From Larix kaempferi (lineage: Eukaryota > Streptophyta > Pinopsida > Pinales > Pinaceae): a stretch of DNA of 64,000 nt. This document shows positions 45,280 through 56,900 of the stretch, one piece after another. A program made the position numbers and the translations under genes. A model generated the notes under the pieces. That model was not told the origin of the DNA and did no database searches. It saw only the letters and a list, made by a program, of their open reading frames with translations. Each line of letters starts with the position of its first letter. Position 1 is the stretch's first letter. The stretch lies in contig BSBM01000123.1 of the NCBI GenBank assembly GCA_027924585.1, forward strand, positions 13,332,001-13,396,000, read 5' to 3'.

Positions 45280-48243
45280 TCAGGGACATGCAAAACTAGC
45301 TCCAAGCGCATGGAACAAAGCAATGCCTAATGCAAGGAACATGAGCAAGATAAGGACACTCAGGGTGTGTCTCCTCCAGGTAAAAGGTGTCAAACTGCGT
45401 AGGCAAAATGATACATGGCTTAGCGGAAATGAGATTGGAGATGGAGGCTTATACAACGAGCTAAAAGCGTGGAAGCCGGCTTCAGGCTCATTAGCGCAAG
45501 CGGGATCATAATAGATGCATATGCAATTTGAACACAAAGATGGGAGCCTTATCAGGGATGGCCAGAAATATATGAGGAAGAAAGATATGAGGCTTCTTCT
45601 CAAATTCATGGTAAATCTAAATAGGCTCCCAAGCCTATGAGAAAAACTCAGCATGGGCACCAGAATGGCATAAGGGTGCTGACTAGGGTGACCCATGTTA
45701 GGTAGGCTCTGCTGTCGGACTGGTGCACAATGCATAAAGAGATGGCTAACACACCAATATCCAACAGGTTCGACCCTATGGCGAATTCGGATGGCAAAAG
45801 GTTCAAATGCAACATAACAGCGGGGAAGCCTAAACCTATATGCAAGGTTCTGAATATACCTGACATGGTCGCACAAGGTGTCGAAAAGGACCAGTAAGCA
45901 AGTATACATCCAGCTAAGAATCCTGTCTCCAAGAAACATTAGTACCGGGATCATATCTAAAACATATGTAAAGGAAGACCCGATACAAGTCACTGTGGTA
46001 GAAATACTTTCAACTTCACTATCATCAACAGCAGGCATAAACAAGGCAGAGTCTTCGAATGAAGACTCTATGGTACCCAAGCCCGAGGACTTACAATCAA
46101 CAAGATCAAATTCAGGATGAAGATCAAAGTTGAAGGACATGATGGAATCTGCAGAAACAAATTCATCATCACGGGAGTTGAAAATTCTAGAAGCATAATC
46201 AAACTCAGCAGGAACACCGATTTGCTGATCTAGAGGAGAGTCCAAAGACTTAACAGTAGGAAGATCAGACTTTAAGGTCAAACCGGGGCTGGACATAACT
46301 GTGACTGGATCAACATCCAAGTGAATGGAAGACTGTACTATAGACTCTAGGAAAACTTCATCGGAAGGAAGTATATCATCCCAGATAGAATACATATCTA
46401 AACATTCAGATGGAGATGTCACTTGGTCAAAAGCTGGGACCAAGTCCCGAGAAGGTAAGCATGAACTCAGAGACTTCTTCTCAATAGCAGTTGAACTCAA
46501 GGAACAATATGCCACATGAGGCGCATGTGACATAGTAGTGCCTAATGACGAGGGATCAGACTGGTCTACAGTTGGGTAATAAGGAGGATCAACGAATGCA
46601 AGCTGGTCGATGGTGACAATGTTTTCGTTATGAGGGAAATGCATCACACGAAAAAGCGTAGACACCACAGCATGCATAGCATAAACGTAATCACGCCCGA
46701 GGATCATATCAAAGTCCATAGGGTCCTTTAGAACCATAAAATCAACTAAGACTATTTTTCCACCCAAGGTAACAGGTGCCTGACGGAGGAATCCGATCGG
46801 TTCACTAGGTCTTCTATCGAAGGTCAACGGCCAATTAACAGCTGGAATAATATTAGGGAAACCCAAATATCTCCAAGCATAAGCGGATAAGATACTAACA
46901 GAAGCACCTTCATCAACAATGCATCGATCAACCGTATGGTTCCCGATATCAACCTTTATCTGGAAAGGTGTCGAAGAAGGAAGGCGAGGCTCGGCTAGAC
47001 TATTCCAATCAAAGGAAACAATCCTAGGGCTTGGTAGGGGTTCACATGGCACAGATGAAGTGCCCCCTTTTTCAGGAACATCCAAACTGGTAATGCAGAA
47101 GACTTCAGTAGTAGGTGCATCAATCTCTGAAGGACTGATGGGATCGGTCGAAGATTGCATCGATTCAATCACTTCACTCTCCGAAGGAAGAGTGGGGTCG
47201 ACCAAAGATTGCATTGGTTCAACCACTTTATCAACCAAAAGTTGATCTGGCTGCAGGGAATCTATAGACAACTCAAGAACAGAGGTTCCTTCAGACATGG
47301 ACCACACTCTTCGTACCTCTGGAATGGCAGGGCATCGGTGAGTAAGGTGATCTCCCTTACAAAGTTTACAAGGGAACTTTGGTTTCCGTCCTATAGGTTT
47401 AGACTCCTTTACAACGTCAGTACTCTCAGCATGACTCGCATTGGCTGACAGCTTGCCCCCAGCATGACTCACAGAGGCTGGTTGCTCAGAAGCAGAAGAC
47501 TTTTGAACTAAGGACCACACTTTTTGCACTTCTGGAAGTACAGGGCACAAGTAAGTAAGGTGGTCTCCCTCGCAAAACTTACAAGGGAACTTAAGCTTCT
47601 GTTTGTTGGGTTTGTCGACAATGTCAACTCCCTCAGCATGACTTGCAGTGGCTGATCTGGTGTCTCCAGTATGACTCACAGGAACTGGTGACTTGTCATT
47701 AATATGGCTAGCAGTGATCAATGACGTGTCCTCAACATGACTGACAGTGGTTGAAGACAAACTTTCAGTATGATTTTCAGTGACTAAAAGTTTTCTCCCA
47801 GCATGACCTCTAGAGGCTAGGTAGGTGCCCCCTGCATGATTTTCAGAGGCAGGGTGCTTGCCCCCAGCATGACTTACAGAGGCTGGGTTGCTGCCCCCTT
47901 GTTTTGGCATCTTCTTCCTATTCTTCCCCCGTCTATTCCTTTTAGACTGCTGGCTACTAGTATTGCTACTTTCGCCACATGAGGTAGAAGGAGGAGGAGA
48001 AGATGTTACTGGCAAAGGAGGCACAGGGTTCTGATGCTCTTGATTTGAGGTGCTCACAAAAGAAGCGTCAGGAGCATGCAAGGCATTCGGAGTGGAAAAC
48101 AACCACACCGGCAGCCCAATAGTGAATCCAGGAAGATTCAGAGTAGCCATTAAGGGAGTACCAATGTTTCCAATGAATGGAACAGCACAAGGATCCCCCG
48201 GAATAGGGGTACCTTGATTGGCACTCGCCGGAATGCTAGACAT
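45280..48243 (-). CDS. Element C Gag-protease-like polyprotein, 987 codons, open
   Basis: Single uninterrupted frame, ATG at 48,243. Order: Pro-rich N-terminus (1-95), basic QSKRNRRGKNRKK (about 99-112), roughly a dozen degenerate SHAGG-type repeats of about 14 residues (about 120-210), knuckle CKFCEGDHLTYLC (about 226), a duplicated linker, knuckle CKLCKGDHLTHRC (about 291), an acidic linker, then protease with CIVDEGASVSILSAYAW (about 440), LGGKIVLVDF and MILGRDYVYAM. The rest is acidic, then hydrophobic and Cys/Phe/Leu-rich. The last 200 or so codons overlap sequence that is non-coding in B, so they may be open by chance. No capsid, RT or integrase motif is present. Being open in a young element suggests selection or recency. 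It probably binds RNA via the knuckles. Confidence 0.8.
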   Translation of the reverse strand: MSSIPASANQGTPIPGDPCAVPFIGNIGTPLMATLNLPGFTIGLPVWLFSTPNALHAPDASFVSTSNQEHQNPVPPLPVTSSPPPSTSCGESSNTSSQQSKRNRRGKNRKKMPKQGGSNPASVSHAGGKHPASENHAGGTYLASRGHAGRKLLVTENHTESLSSTTVSHVEDTSLITASHINDKSPVPVSHTGDTRSATASHAEGVDIVDKPNKQKLKFPCKFCEGDHLTYLCPVLPEVQKVWSLVQKSSASEQPASVSHAGGKLSANASHAESTDVVKESKPIGRKPKFPCKLCKGDHLTHRCPAIPEVRRVWSMSEGTSVLELSIDSLQPDQLLVDKVVEPMQSLVDPTLPSESEVIESMQSSTDPISPSEIDAPTTEVFCITSLDVPEKGGTSSVPCEPLPSPRIVSFDWNSLAEPRLPSSTPFQIKVDIGNHTVDRCIVDEGASVSILSAYAWRYLGFPNIIPAVNWPLTFDRRPSEPIGFLRQAPVTLGGKIVLVDFMVLKDPMDFDMILGRDYVYAMHAVVSTLFRVMHFPHNENIVTIDQLAFVDPPYYPTVDQSDPSSLGTTMSHAPHVAYCSLSSTAIEKKSLSSCLPSRDLVPAFDQVTSPSECLDMYSIWDDILPSDEVFLESIVQSSIHLDVDPVTVMSSPGLTLKSDLPTVKSLDSPLDQQIGVPAEFDYASRIFNSRDDEFVSADSIMSFNFDLHPEFDLVDCKSSGLGTIESSFEDSALFMPAVDDSEVESISTTVTCIGSSFTYVLDMIPVLMFLGDRILSWMYTCLLVLFDTLCDHVRYIQNLAYRFRLPRCYVAFEPFAIRIRHRVEPVGYWCVSHLFMHCAPVRQQSLPNMGHPSQHPYAILVPMLSFSHRLGSLFRFTMNLRRSLISFFLIYFWPSLIRLPSLCSNCICIYYDPACANEPEAGFHAFSSLYKPPSPISFPLSHVSFCLRSLTPFTWRRHTLSVLILLMFLALGIALFHALGASFACP

Positions 48244-50281
48244 AGTTTCTCGCCCAGATGAACAAGAAGTTCCCTAAGGCAAACTAAAACAAGTAGCACA
48301 AAGAGCACACCACTAAAAAAGGTCCTAAGTAAATCAAACCAGGCAAACAGATGCCTTCCGGAGAAGAGTCTGGGATGATGAGGGCCCAGAACAGATCAAC
48401 GAAGGATGAAGGACAGTTACCCGGGGTCCACAATACAATGACTAAGGGTGCAAGCGCTGGAATCACCCAACCGCCCTCCCAAAGACCTGCAAGGGATTTC
48501 CTCCCACGTCTGTCCTAGGTACAGCAGATATACCCTCCGCTGTCACCTGTGTATGAACCTAGAGTCTGATACTAAGGATACCACAACACCGAAAACTCCT
48601 GGGGGAACAGTCACCGGTCGAATCAGAAAGCGTGGGCAGGGTAGCTAAGCCCGAAACTCGAAAGAGTCCCCAATACGCAATCCGATCCTGGCGTATGCTC
48701 GAACAGAAAGTAGGAGGGGTATTCCCACAAACTGATCTCACATTGACCTACTGCATATGTTCCCAGGCAAATTTTGAGTGAGGTGGGTTTTCCTAATGAT
48801 AGTCTCACTACGATTTTTGCGCAATGTGTGATCTTGGGTGGTTTAAGGTGTTTTAAACCCAAGATCCTAACCAAGACTAGTTGGTGTAGTGTAACCTAGA
48901 AAAGAAAATGTTGCTAGTTCATTTTATTAGAGTTCATTTTAAAGGTTACTTGATTACTCAAAAAGGTAGTGGGTGTGTGAGAGTGGTTATAATAGCAATA
49001 AAGTACTGAAAATGAAATATTTACCACCAAACAAATCTTTTTCTTTTCAATGCAAGTCTTAAAATTCTGATCTAGAATGCATGTGCAAATGCAATTTTTT
49101 AATCTTTTGAATGCAAAAAAGGTAAAAATAAAGTCTAAATGTAAAAAATTAAACTCAAAACTTAAGAATGCAGCTACTCAAGCAACTAGGTATGCAAAAG
49201 AAAACTTGTTCTTTTTGATGCGAAGCACTCTAAAATATTTTAAGCCACTTGCAAGGTACTCTATTTATAAGATAAATCAAAATTCTTTATGCTTTTCAAA
49301 GGTAAGAAACAAAAACTGAAACTAACCTACTATCAAAGCAAAGCAAAGAAACTTTCAGGTTCTCTTTATGAAACAGTAAAAGCTACCAATATGACTTTCA
49401 AATTCTTATTGATGTAAGCATGCCAAACATTGGGAAAAGAGTACAAAAACTACTTTTAGACCCAAACGAAGCGAATGACCTACGAAGAAGTATGGTTTGG
49501 TAAAGTCAGGTCTGCACGTAAACAATGCAAACAAGGTCTTGAACAACAGCCAAAACACTTGAGCTTTCACTACAAAAGAAAAACTAAAAGCATAAGGGAG
49601 GACAAGAAACCAACCTAAAAGAGAAATTTCACTCAAATAGATACAAACAGGGTCAAAAAGACTCAAGAGGTTTCAAATCCAGTGGAAATGGGGCAAGCAA
49701 GTTCAATCAGACTCAAATTAGGGTACAAAACACCAAACAGGTCCACAACCCCCCAACTTAAGTCAACAAACCCCAAAACTTTCCAAACAAGCCCAAATTG
49801 ATCAAAAGAGGTTCAAATCATGAATGTAAGATCAATACAAGGATGGGAGACCACCTACAGGGGTTTAACACATACCTAAGGTCATCAGGGACCCCCAAAA
49901 ATGCAGCCACAGCCCCCAGATTTGGGTCCACAACCCAAAAACTCAAAAAATTCAAACCCAGATTTTAAGCGCTACTGTGTATGAAGGAAACTAGCGCTCA
50001 TAGCAGTATGGGCACCACTGTGTATGAAGGAAACTAGCGCTCATAGTAGTATGGGCGCTACTGTGTGGTACAAACAGTAGCGTACAAGAAAAAAAAGTCT
50101 AAAAAACGGGGTTAAAACCCCCAAACTGGGTCCACAAAGGTTTGCAAGGGTTGGGAAGGGTCTGTAAAAAGCCCAGGAGGGTCAAACAGAGCCTACTAAC
50201 TAATCCTAATCAAGAAAATGAACAAAGACCATCAAACAAGACTGAAGAAATGACCTTGGATACCCCTAAGCAGTTAGGCTT
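48244..50281 (-). other. Element C 5' leader
   Basis: Two kilobases between PBS and ATG with no gene. It partly matches B's leader (about 48,620-48,740). At about 49,965-50,080 the phrase GTATGAAGGAAACTAGCGCTCATAG is repeated. Confidence 0.65.
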
Positions 50282-50299
50282 TCCCCAGCGGAGTCGCCA
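50282..50299 (-). other. Primer-binding site of element C
   Basis: Minus strand TGGCGACTCCGCTGGGGA, three bases inside the 5' LTR. Confidence 0.78.
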
Positions 50300-50302
50300 T
50301 TC

Positions 50303-51359
50303 TGTTGTGGGGAAAATGCACCTATAGTTCAGGGGAGAAACTACCAACTTACGGTGATAAAGATAGACTTACAAGCATTCTGCAAGTATAACTAATAAAT
50401 GAAGAGATTAGGGTTTAGAGATGTAGGCACCTTATTCAGAAGGTTGATCCTAGCTTTTCCTCCCTCGCTCTTCAATGCTTATCCAGTGTCGCAATGCCCA
50501 GACCTGCAAAACAACTTGATACCTTTCTCAAATACATTTGACTACATATATAAGACTGATATTAATAATAGAAGAAGACATCAGATTATAAACAAACTGT
50601 AATCAAATCTGAGACACATTAATAGGTCATATTTGGAAAGAGAAGAACGTCTGATCTTTATTAATGAATGAAAGCAAGTACATACAATTATACCTTCCTT
50701 CAAGCTTGGCACTTCACGAAACCTAGATTCAAGATCTCCTGCTTCCGTTCTCCAAGGATCCCAGCCTCTAAGAAATTGTACTAGGGTTTACCAAAACTTA
50801 AGCACAAGAGAGGGGGATGAGGGTCTCCATTCCTCCAGCATAACTTTGCAATTGGGCTTGCTCCTTCTCACATGACCCTTCTACCCTCCTTATATAGTCA
50901 ATGAGGAAGAGGAAAAGAAGTTATAACCACTCAAGAGGTTTCCCAACCAACTTAACTTACTCGAATTTCGAGATTTTTGACCAAAACAAGTGTGTACGCT
51001 ACTCTATAGTAGACAAAGTCGCGTACATATGGCAATGGGCGCTACTATGAATGAGGTGAAGTCGCGTACACACGCTACTATTTCAACAGTAGAGTCGCGC
51101 TCATAGTGAAAAATGGCCAAAAACAGGCTTTTCTGCTCATTTTCAGGAGATGGTTTGGTCTGGAAAAATGTTCCTAAGGGTCATATACATCAAATGGGTC
51201 AAGAATGAGGTAATTTCAACCATTTTTAGTGTCCCAAATGACTCCTCCATCCACAAATGTCCTGTTGTGTGACTGAACTTGATCTCAAGAAGTGTCGTCA
51301 TGCGACCAAGGGAAGCAAGTGTCGTCACGGACGGAGAGGTGTCATTTCAAGCTATAACA
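50303..51359 (-). repeat. 5' LTR of element C (1,057 bp)
   Basis: Nearly identical to 42,101-43,157. The promoter TATA, CTATATAAGG on the minus strand, is at 50,888-50,897 and would drive the element transcript leftward. Confidence 0.95.
50888..50897 (-). promoter_or_regulatory. TATA box in the 5' LTR of element C
   Basis: CTATATAAGG on the minus strand, orientation matching the element. An identical copy is in the other LTR. Confidence 0.65.
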
Positions 51360-51834
51360 CAATGGAAAACTCAAACTATGAAAGGAGTTTCGTAAGTGAA
51401 CATAAGGAGTTCACAACAACAAGGATCAATGAGTGTAGACTCAAGTCACAGCAAAACTCCACTAGAGTTATCTTTCTCTCTCCTTTTCCTCCCTTCCATA
51501 TACCATAAGAGCTCAATATATAGCCTTCCAAAGGTAAGCGAAAGGACACATCGAGGCGTTTCAGGGTATATGGAGGGCCAAAGGTCACCCTAAGATCGCT
51601 TTTTGGGAGTAAAAAGTAATTTTCTAATGTTTTTTACCATTTTACTTGGTACCCACAGACTATAGTGGAACAACCTGTGTGTACGTTGGCTATAATGGGA
51701 CAGCAAGCACACAGGAAGAAAAATAGGGAAAAATTGTGTTTTCTGGAGGACATAAAGTGAATCTGAGTCAGTGAAATGGATCCTGAAGGCCAAAGAATGC
51801 TGATGCTCACAAGGTGGAAAATTACGCTGTAACA

Positions 51835-53602
51835 CCAAGATGGGTAATTCTTCAGGACAAAAGAAACCAACCCAAGGTAAATGTTGGGGATGTGGTGGTG
51901 ACCATTTCTTAAGCAAATGTCCTAAAAGAAGAAATAAGGGAACCGGTGTATATAGTATGCAAGAAGCTTCTACTGTTGGCGATGTTGCAAGAAGTGTTCC
52001 TCGCTTCTATGCAGCCTTTGATAATCGCCAAGCTGATCATCAATCTTCTATGATCGAGATAGAAGGTAAACTAAATGATGTGCTTATTTCAATTTTAATT
52101 GATTATGGAGCTTCTTATAGCTATATTAATACTAACTTGGTTGAAAAGTGTAAATTGATGACTCATAAGTTGTCTAAGTCTAGAATGGTTCAATTGGCAA
52201 CTGGTATGAAGAGGAAGATCACAGCTATAGTCAGAAGCTGATGTTTTGAAATGAATGGAAACCAAACCTGTATTGATTTGGACATTCTTCCTCTTGGGTC
52301 ATATGATTTGCTAATCGGTATGGATTGGCTTGAGAAACACTTTGTTTTGTTGGAAAGCCACAGTAAAGTTATTGCATGTCTGAATGATGAGAGAAACCTT
52401 AATGTACGGAGAAGAGTTATTCAGAGACCTATATCCTTGAGGCAGATTTCAGTTTTGCAAATGAACAAGTGTATCAGAAAAAGGTGCCAGCTGTATGCTA
52501 GTCAGGTAGAAGAATTGTCGACTAAAAAAGAATCAAGTTTGGAAGAATATCCGGTGTTGAATGAATCTATTGATGTATTTCAGGAAGTTCCTGGGTTACC
52601 ACGCAAGAGGGATATCGATTTCACAATAGATTTGGTGCCTGGAACTGTGCCAGCTTCAAAATCACCCTACGGAATGGGTACTCCACAGTTAAAAGAATTG
52701 CAGATGCAACTTGAGGAGTTGCTGAAGAAAGGGTATATATGGCCTAGTATATCACCTTGGGGTGCTCCAGTTATTTTTGTAAGAAAGAAAGATGACACAC
52801 TTAGATTATGTGTGGATTACAGGCAGTTAAACAAAGCCACAATTAAGAACAGGTATCCTCTACCTAGAATTGATGATATTTTTTATCAGTTAAGAGGTGC
52901 AAGAATATTTTCTAAGATAGATTTGAGATCTGGATATCACCAGATAGGTATTAAAGATGAAGACATTTGTAAAACCGCATTCAGAACCAGATATGGGCAT
53001 TATGAATTTACAATGCTTCCTTTTGGTTTAACAAATGCTCCTGCTACATTCATGGGTTTGATGAATGGTGTATTTAGAGAGTTTTTGGATAATTTTTTAA
53101 TTGTATTTTTGGATGATATACTTATATATTCCAAAACCGAGGAGGAGCATGAAGAACATCTCATGATTACTTTGCAAATATTGAGAGAAAATCAATTGTA
53201 TGCCAAGATAAGCAAGTGCACGTTATATCATAAACAATTGTTATATTTGGGCCATATCATCTCTGAGGAAGGTGTGTCTATGGACCCAGCTAAAGTTAAG
53301 GCTATTTTGGAATGGCCTACTCCTCGCAATGTCTTTGATGTAAGATCATTCATGGGATTGGCTTGTTATTACCGAAAGCTTATAAAATATTTTTCGAGAA
53401 TAACCAATTTAATTACATCTTTTCAAAAGAAAAGTGTACCTTTCATCTGGAGTCAGAAATGTGAAGATAGTTTCAGAAATCTAAAGGAATTGCTTATATG
53501 TGTGCCGGTATTGAAATTTTTTATCCTGATAAAGAATTTCCGGTATGTATTGACGCATCACTTGAAGCACTGGGTGGATTTCTTATGCAGGAAGGACATG
53601 TG
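51835..53602 (+). pseudogene. Element A zinc knuckle, protease and reverse transcriptase
   Basis: Resumes after B with the repeated CCAAG. The CCHC knuckle CWGCGGDHFLSKC (51,885 on) completes gag. The protease reads LIDYGAS, with Tyr where most have Ser or Thr. A TGA at 52,239-52,241 interrupts it in frame. RT follows: [59 protein letters not shown] (catalytic pair intact) and [10 protein letters not shown]. Near 53,515 the frame shifts going into RNase H. The polyprotein would copy element RNA into DNA. This copy cannot give a full product. Confidence 0.9.
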
Positions 53603-54119
53603 ATTTGATGCGAATCACAAAAGTTGAAGGAGCATGAGAAGAACTATGCTACTCATGACTTGGAACTAGCATCCATTGTACATGCCCTTCGCATGTGGAG
53701 ACACTATCTTCTAGGAAATAAGTTTGAGTTAAGAATTGATCATAACAGTTTAAAGTATTTGTTTGATCAACCTCAACTTAATTCCCGACAAGCTAGGTGG
53801 GTTGAATTCTTAAGTGAGTTCAATTTTTGAGATCAAGTACTTGAAAGGAAAAGAAAATCGAGTAGCTGATGCACTCAGCAGAAGGGGACAGTTGATGCAT
53901 GTTTCAGCCATCAACACTTGGAATTCTGAATTACAAATCAGATTGCTTGAAGCTTTGAAAAGTGACAAGAATTATTTACAAATACCAACAGCATTGCAAG
54001 AAGCAAGTGAAGCATTAAAGTTCTGCAATTTTGCAGTAGTTAAGAATGGTATCCTTCATTTTAAGGATAGGATCTATGTACCTAATCATGAAGAATTGAA
54101 AAGAATAATATTGAGGTAA
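53515..54119 (+). pseudogene. Element A RNase H
   Basis: After the frame break comes an RNase H-like domain split by a TGA near 53,606. It continues with HEKNYATHDLELASIVHALR, WRHYLLG, DHNSLKYLF and, after another frame change near 53,825, GKENRVADALSRR at the RNase H to integrase connection. It would remove RNA from RNA-DNA hybrids. Confidence 0.85.
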
Positions 54120-55027
54120 ATGCATAATGTACCTTATGCAGGACATCCTGGATATCAGAAGACTCTTACAGTTGTAAAGAAGAATTTTTATTGGCCAAAC
54201 ATGAAAAAGGAGGTGGCCAATTACATTCTCCTTTGTTTAGAATGTCAAAGGGTCAAATCAGAGCATCAATACCCAGCTGGTTTACTTCAGCCATTTCCTA
54301 TTCCTGAATGGAAATGGGACACTATAACTATTTCTTTTATTACATGTTTTCCGAGAACCACGAGGCAGCATGATTCAATCATGGTAGTGGTTGATAAGTT
54401 AACCAAATCAACCCATTTTATTCCAGTTCAATCAACTTTCAAGGCAGCTAAAATTGTTGAGATTTATATGAAAGAAATTGCTAGGTTGCATGGTGTTCCG
54501 AAAGCCATTGCGTCACATAGAGATCCGAAATTCACCTCTAATTTTTGGAAAGGTTTATTTAAAGAGTTTGGGACTAAGCTTAATTTAAGCATAGCTTATC
54601 ATCCCCAAACTGATGGGCAGACTGAGTGTGTAAATAAAGTTATTGAAGACATGCTCAAGATGTATGCATGGACAAACCAGGAAAATGGGAAGAGTACATG
54701 TGCTTGGTGGAATTCGCTTATAATAATGATTATCAAGAATCTTTGAAAGTGAGTCCATTTGAAGCCTTATACGGTAGAAAGTCTAATGTTCCAATCAATT
54801 GGGATAAACCAGTAGGCAAGTTAATCATTGGGCCTTAAATGCTTCAAGATATTGAAAATCAATTGGTAAAGATAAAACATAATTTGAAAATGGCACAAGA
54901 TCGTCAAAAGAGCTATGCAGATAAAAGAAGGACATACAAAGAATTCCAGGTTGGGGGCATGGTGTTCCTGAAGGTCAGAGAAGAAAAATTCCTTGCGGTT
55001 GGGAAAATGCAAGAAATTGATCGCTAG
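54120..55027 (+). pseudogene. Element A integrase
   Basis: The zinc-binding region HPGYQKT...YWPNMKKEV...CLECQ is followed by a catalytic core with DTITISFI, HRDPKFTSNFW and YHPQTDGQTE, giving the D,D35E acids. The frame breaks near 54,740 and a TAA lies at 54,837; the C-terminal part continues through 55,027 (QKSYADKRR). It would insert the DNA copy into the genome. Confidence 0.88.
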
Positions 55028-55137
55028 ATTTTGTGGACCATTCGAAATCTTAAGCAGAGTGGGATCGGTAGCTTACGAGCTAGCACTACCTCCCACTATA
55101 AAAATACATAATTTGTTTCATATTTCATTTTTGAAAA

Positions 55138-55362
55138 ATGTATTTTTATGATATTAATCATGTGCTTGATTGGTCTGTTCTTCAGGTGGAACCAGAAGGG
55201 GAAATGCAAGTTCAACCAATCTGCATATTGGATTGCAGAAGCAGGGTACTTAGGAACAGAGTCATCGGACAGGTAAAGGTCGAATGGACCCATTACAATC
55301 CTGAGGAATCCACTTGGGAACTGGAAGATATAAGGCAGGAAGAGTATCCGCATTTATTTTGA
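55138..55362 (+). pseudogene. Element A chromodomain
   Basis: The C-terminal extension ILDCRSRVLRNR...VKVEWTHY...ESTWELEDI..EYPHLF matches integrase-fused chromodomains of plant chromoviruses, which guide insertion to chromatin marks. It lies 76 bases before the polypurine tract. Confidence 0.85.
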
Positions 55363-55438
55363 AAATGTATATTAAAACATTATTGCAGTTAATTTGTGTA
55401 TATATACAATGTTAATCATCGAGGATGATGAAGACTCT

Positions 55439-55450
55439 AAGGGGAGGGGA
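55439..55450 (+). other. Polypurine tract of element A
   Basis: AAGGGGAGGGGA two bases before the 3' LTR start at 55,453. Confidence 0.85.
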
Positions 55451-56900
55451 ATTGTAACACTCCATGGCCCAGGTTAGAGCTGTTATTGTAATTGAACATT
55501 GAGGCTATGAGTATGTACATAGCATGATAATCTTTTGATAAAAACACTAGCTCGCTGCATGAGGAGCAATACGTTGAAGAGGGGATCCAGATATTAACCA
55601 AGGGTTGTGAAGGGGTAAGGTTGACTTATGTACCTTGATCCCTAAACCCTTGTTGTATAAACCTTATGATAAACCCAAAACCCATACTTTTAAGCCTTAA
55701 AATCAATGGGGGTATTTAATAATTAAATATTATTAAATATTGTTTAATGTTATGATTAAGTGGTTAATCGTGATTAAGGTTAGGGAAGGGAATGTGTTCC
55801 TTTGGGACGGCCCCGTGGGCGCCCAAAGGAGGACACGGGGTTTCCTCATTGATCCAAGCATTAGTGGGGCATGGGGAATGCTTCGTTGAGCCTGGGGGGA
55901 GGGGGACGTCAATCTGGACGTGTTCTGGAGAATGCATGCAGAGCATGGGGAAGTGTATGCTGAGTGCAAGAACATTGCGGAAAATCCGAGAGGAGTTTTA
56001 GACAGGGACAGTGAAGTGTATCACTATGTTTTTGGAGTTCTCGGAGAGTGAAGACAATTGGGAGAGATTTCCTATGACGGACCTGAACCGAATTGCATAG
56101 ATAACCTGAACTTTGTTATGTTGAGATAACCCGAACTAGCCATGAATTCCTTGGTTTAACTAACTAGTCAATTGGAAATGAAGCATGAGACCCAGAGGGA
56201 TTCCCAATGTTTGCAGTGAAGTGTGTCGCTATGTGTTTTGGGAAGGAACTCAGGTGGATCAATTGCGTATTTGACAAGAAATTGGTTTACAAAATGTTGT
56301 TTGCTGAACCCTGTGTATATCTTTATCCTTGTTATTTCCACATGAGACTCTGAGAGTGAGTTAGGGAAAATTGGTGAGATATCTCTGGTTAATGTCTGGA
56401 TCTCAGCTCAGGGGTAAACTTGGGAGCTGAAATAGTATAGGCTGGACAAGTTCTAAGGTTGGGTGGAGCGTGGCTCACCTACAGCCAATTGCCACATTCA
56501 TGTGAAGTTCAGATAAGTATATGTGTATGAATTATAATATTCAAGTGTTTAATTATGCTTGATATGTTCAATCTGTGGAATGAATGTATAATTAAATGTA
56601 AGCCATGAATATGCTATGTTAAGCTTGTTAGAAGGTTGTATTCATGAAAGAGTTTTCTTTCAATTGCATAAGCTATCTGTTGTATTAATTTGGTATGTGA
56701 ATGATGAGTTGGTTTTACTTAATTATCCACCTCTTGTTTTCTTATGCTTTCATAACCCTTTTTATGAATGGAAAGTTCATGTCTTTCTCATAGAAATATA
56801 GACATAAATCTGGGTATAATGATAGAATGCATGATTGGATGTTTTCCCATGAATAAGGTTGTTTTACGTTGCTAACTCGACAAACTTGATATTTTTTTCT

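Larger units (their letters stand above)
42101..51359 (-). mobile_element. Element C: non-autonomous Gypsy derivative (9.26 kb)
   Basis: Two LTRs of exactly 1,057 bp (42,101-43,157 and 50,303-51,359), TSD CAATG, PBS at 50,282-50,299 and PPT at 43,158-43,171. The internal 7.1 kb holds one long frame with zinc knuckles and protease but no capsid core, RT, RNase H or integrase. Leader and tail match element B, so it looks like a B-family deletion derivative that relies on enzymes supplied elsewhere. I see only three LTR mismatches by eye, so insertion is recent. Confidence 0.9.
28356..51834 (-). mobile_element. Element B: Tat-like Ty3/Gypsy with second RNase H and antisense gene
   Basis: Minus-strand element flanked by CCAAG (28,351-28,355 and 51,835-51,839). 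The 3' LTR is 28,356-29,278; the 5' LTR is 41,644-42,100 plus 51,365-51,834, split by element C. PBS is at 41,622-41,639 and PPT at 29,279-29,292. Minus-strand order from the right: leader, gag, zinc knuckle, protease, RT, RNase H, integrase, a second RNase H, then an opposite-strand gene and a long non-coding tail. The Tat group is known for a second RNase H and extra frames. Stops, frameshifts and an RT deletion make it defective. Confidence 0.9.
41644..51834 (-). repeat. 5' LTR of element B, split by element C
   Basis: LTR sequence at 41,644-42,100 and 51,365-51,834 (927 bp together), interrupted by C with its CAATG duplication at 42,096-42,100 and 51,360-51,364. It ends GCTGTAACA next to CCAAG at 51,835. 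Confidence 0.92.

Noticed and set aside
45280-46000. Envelope-like C-terminus in element C
   Set aside because: The DNA aligns with B's non-coding tail, and there is no signal peptide or cleavage pattern; kept only as a low-interest observation.
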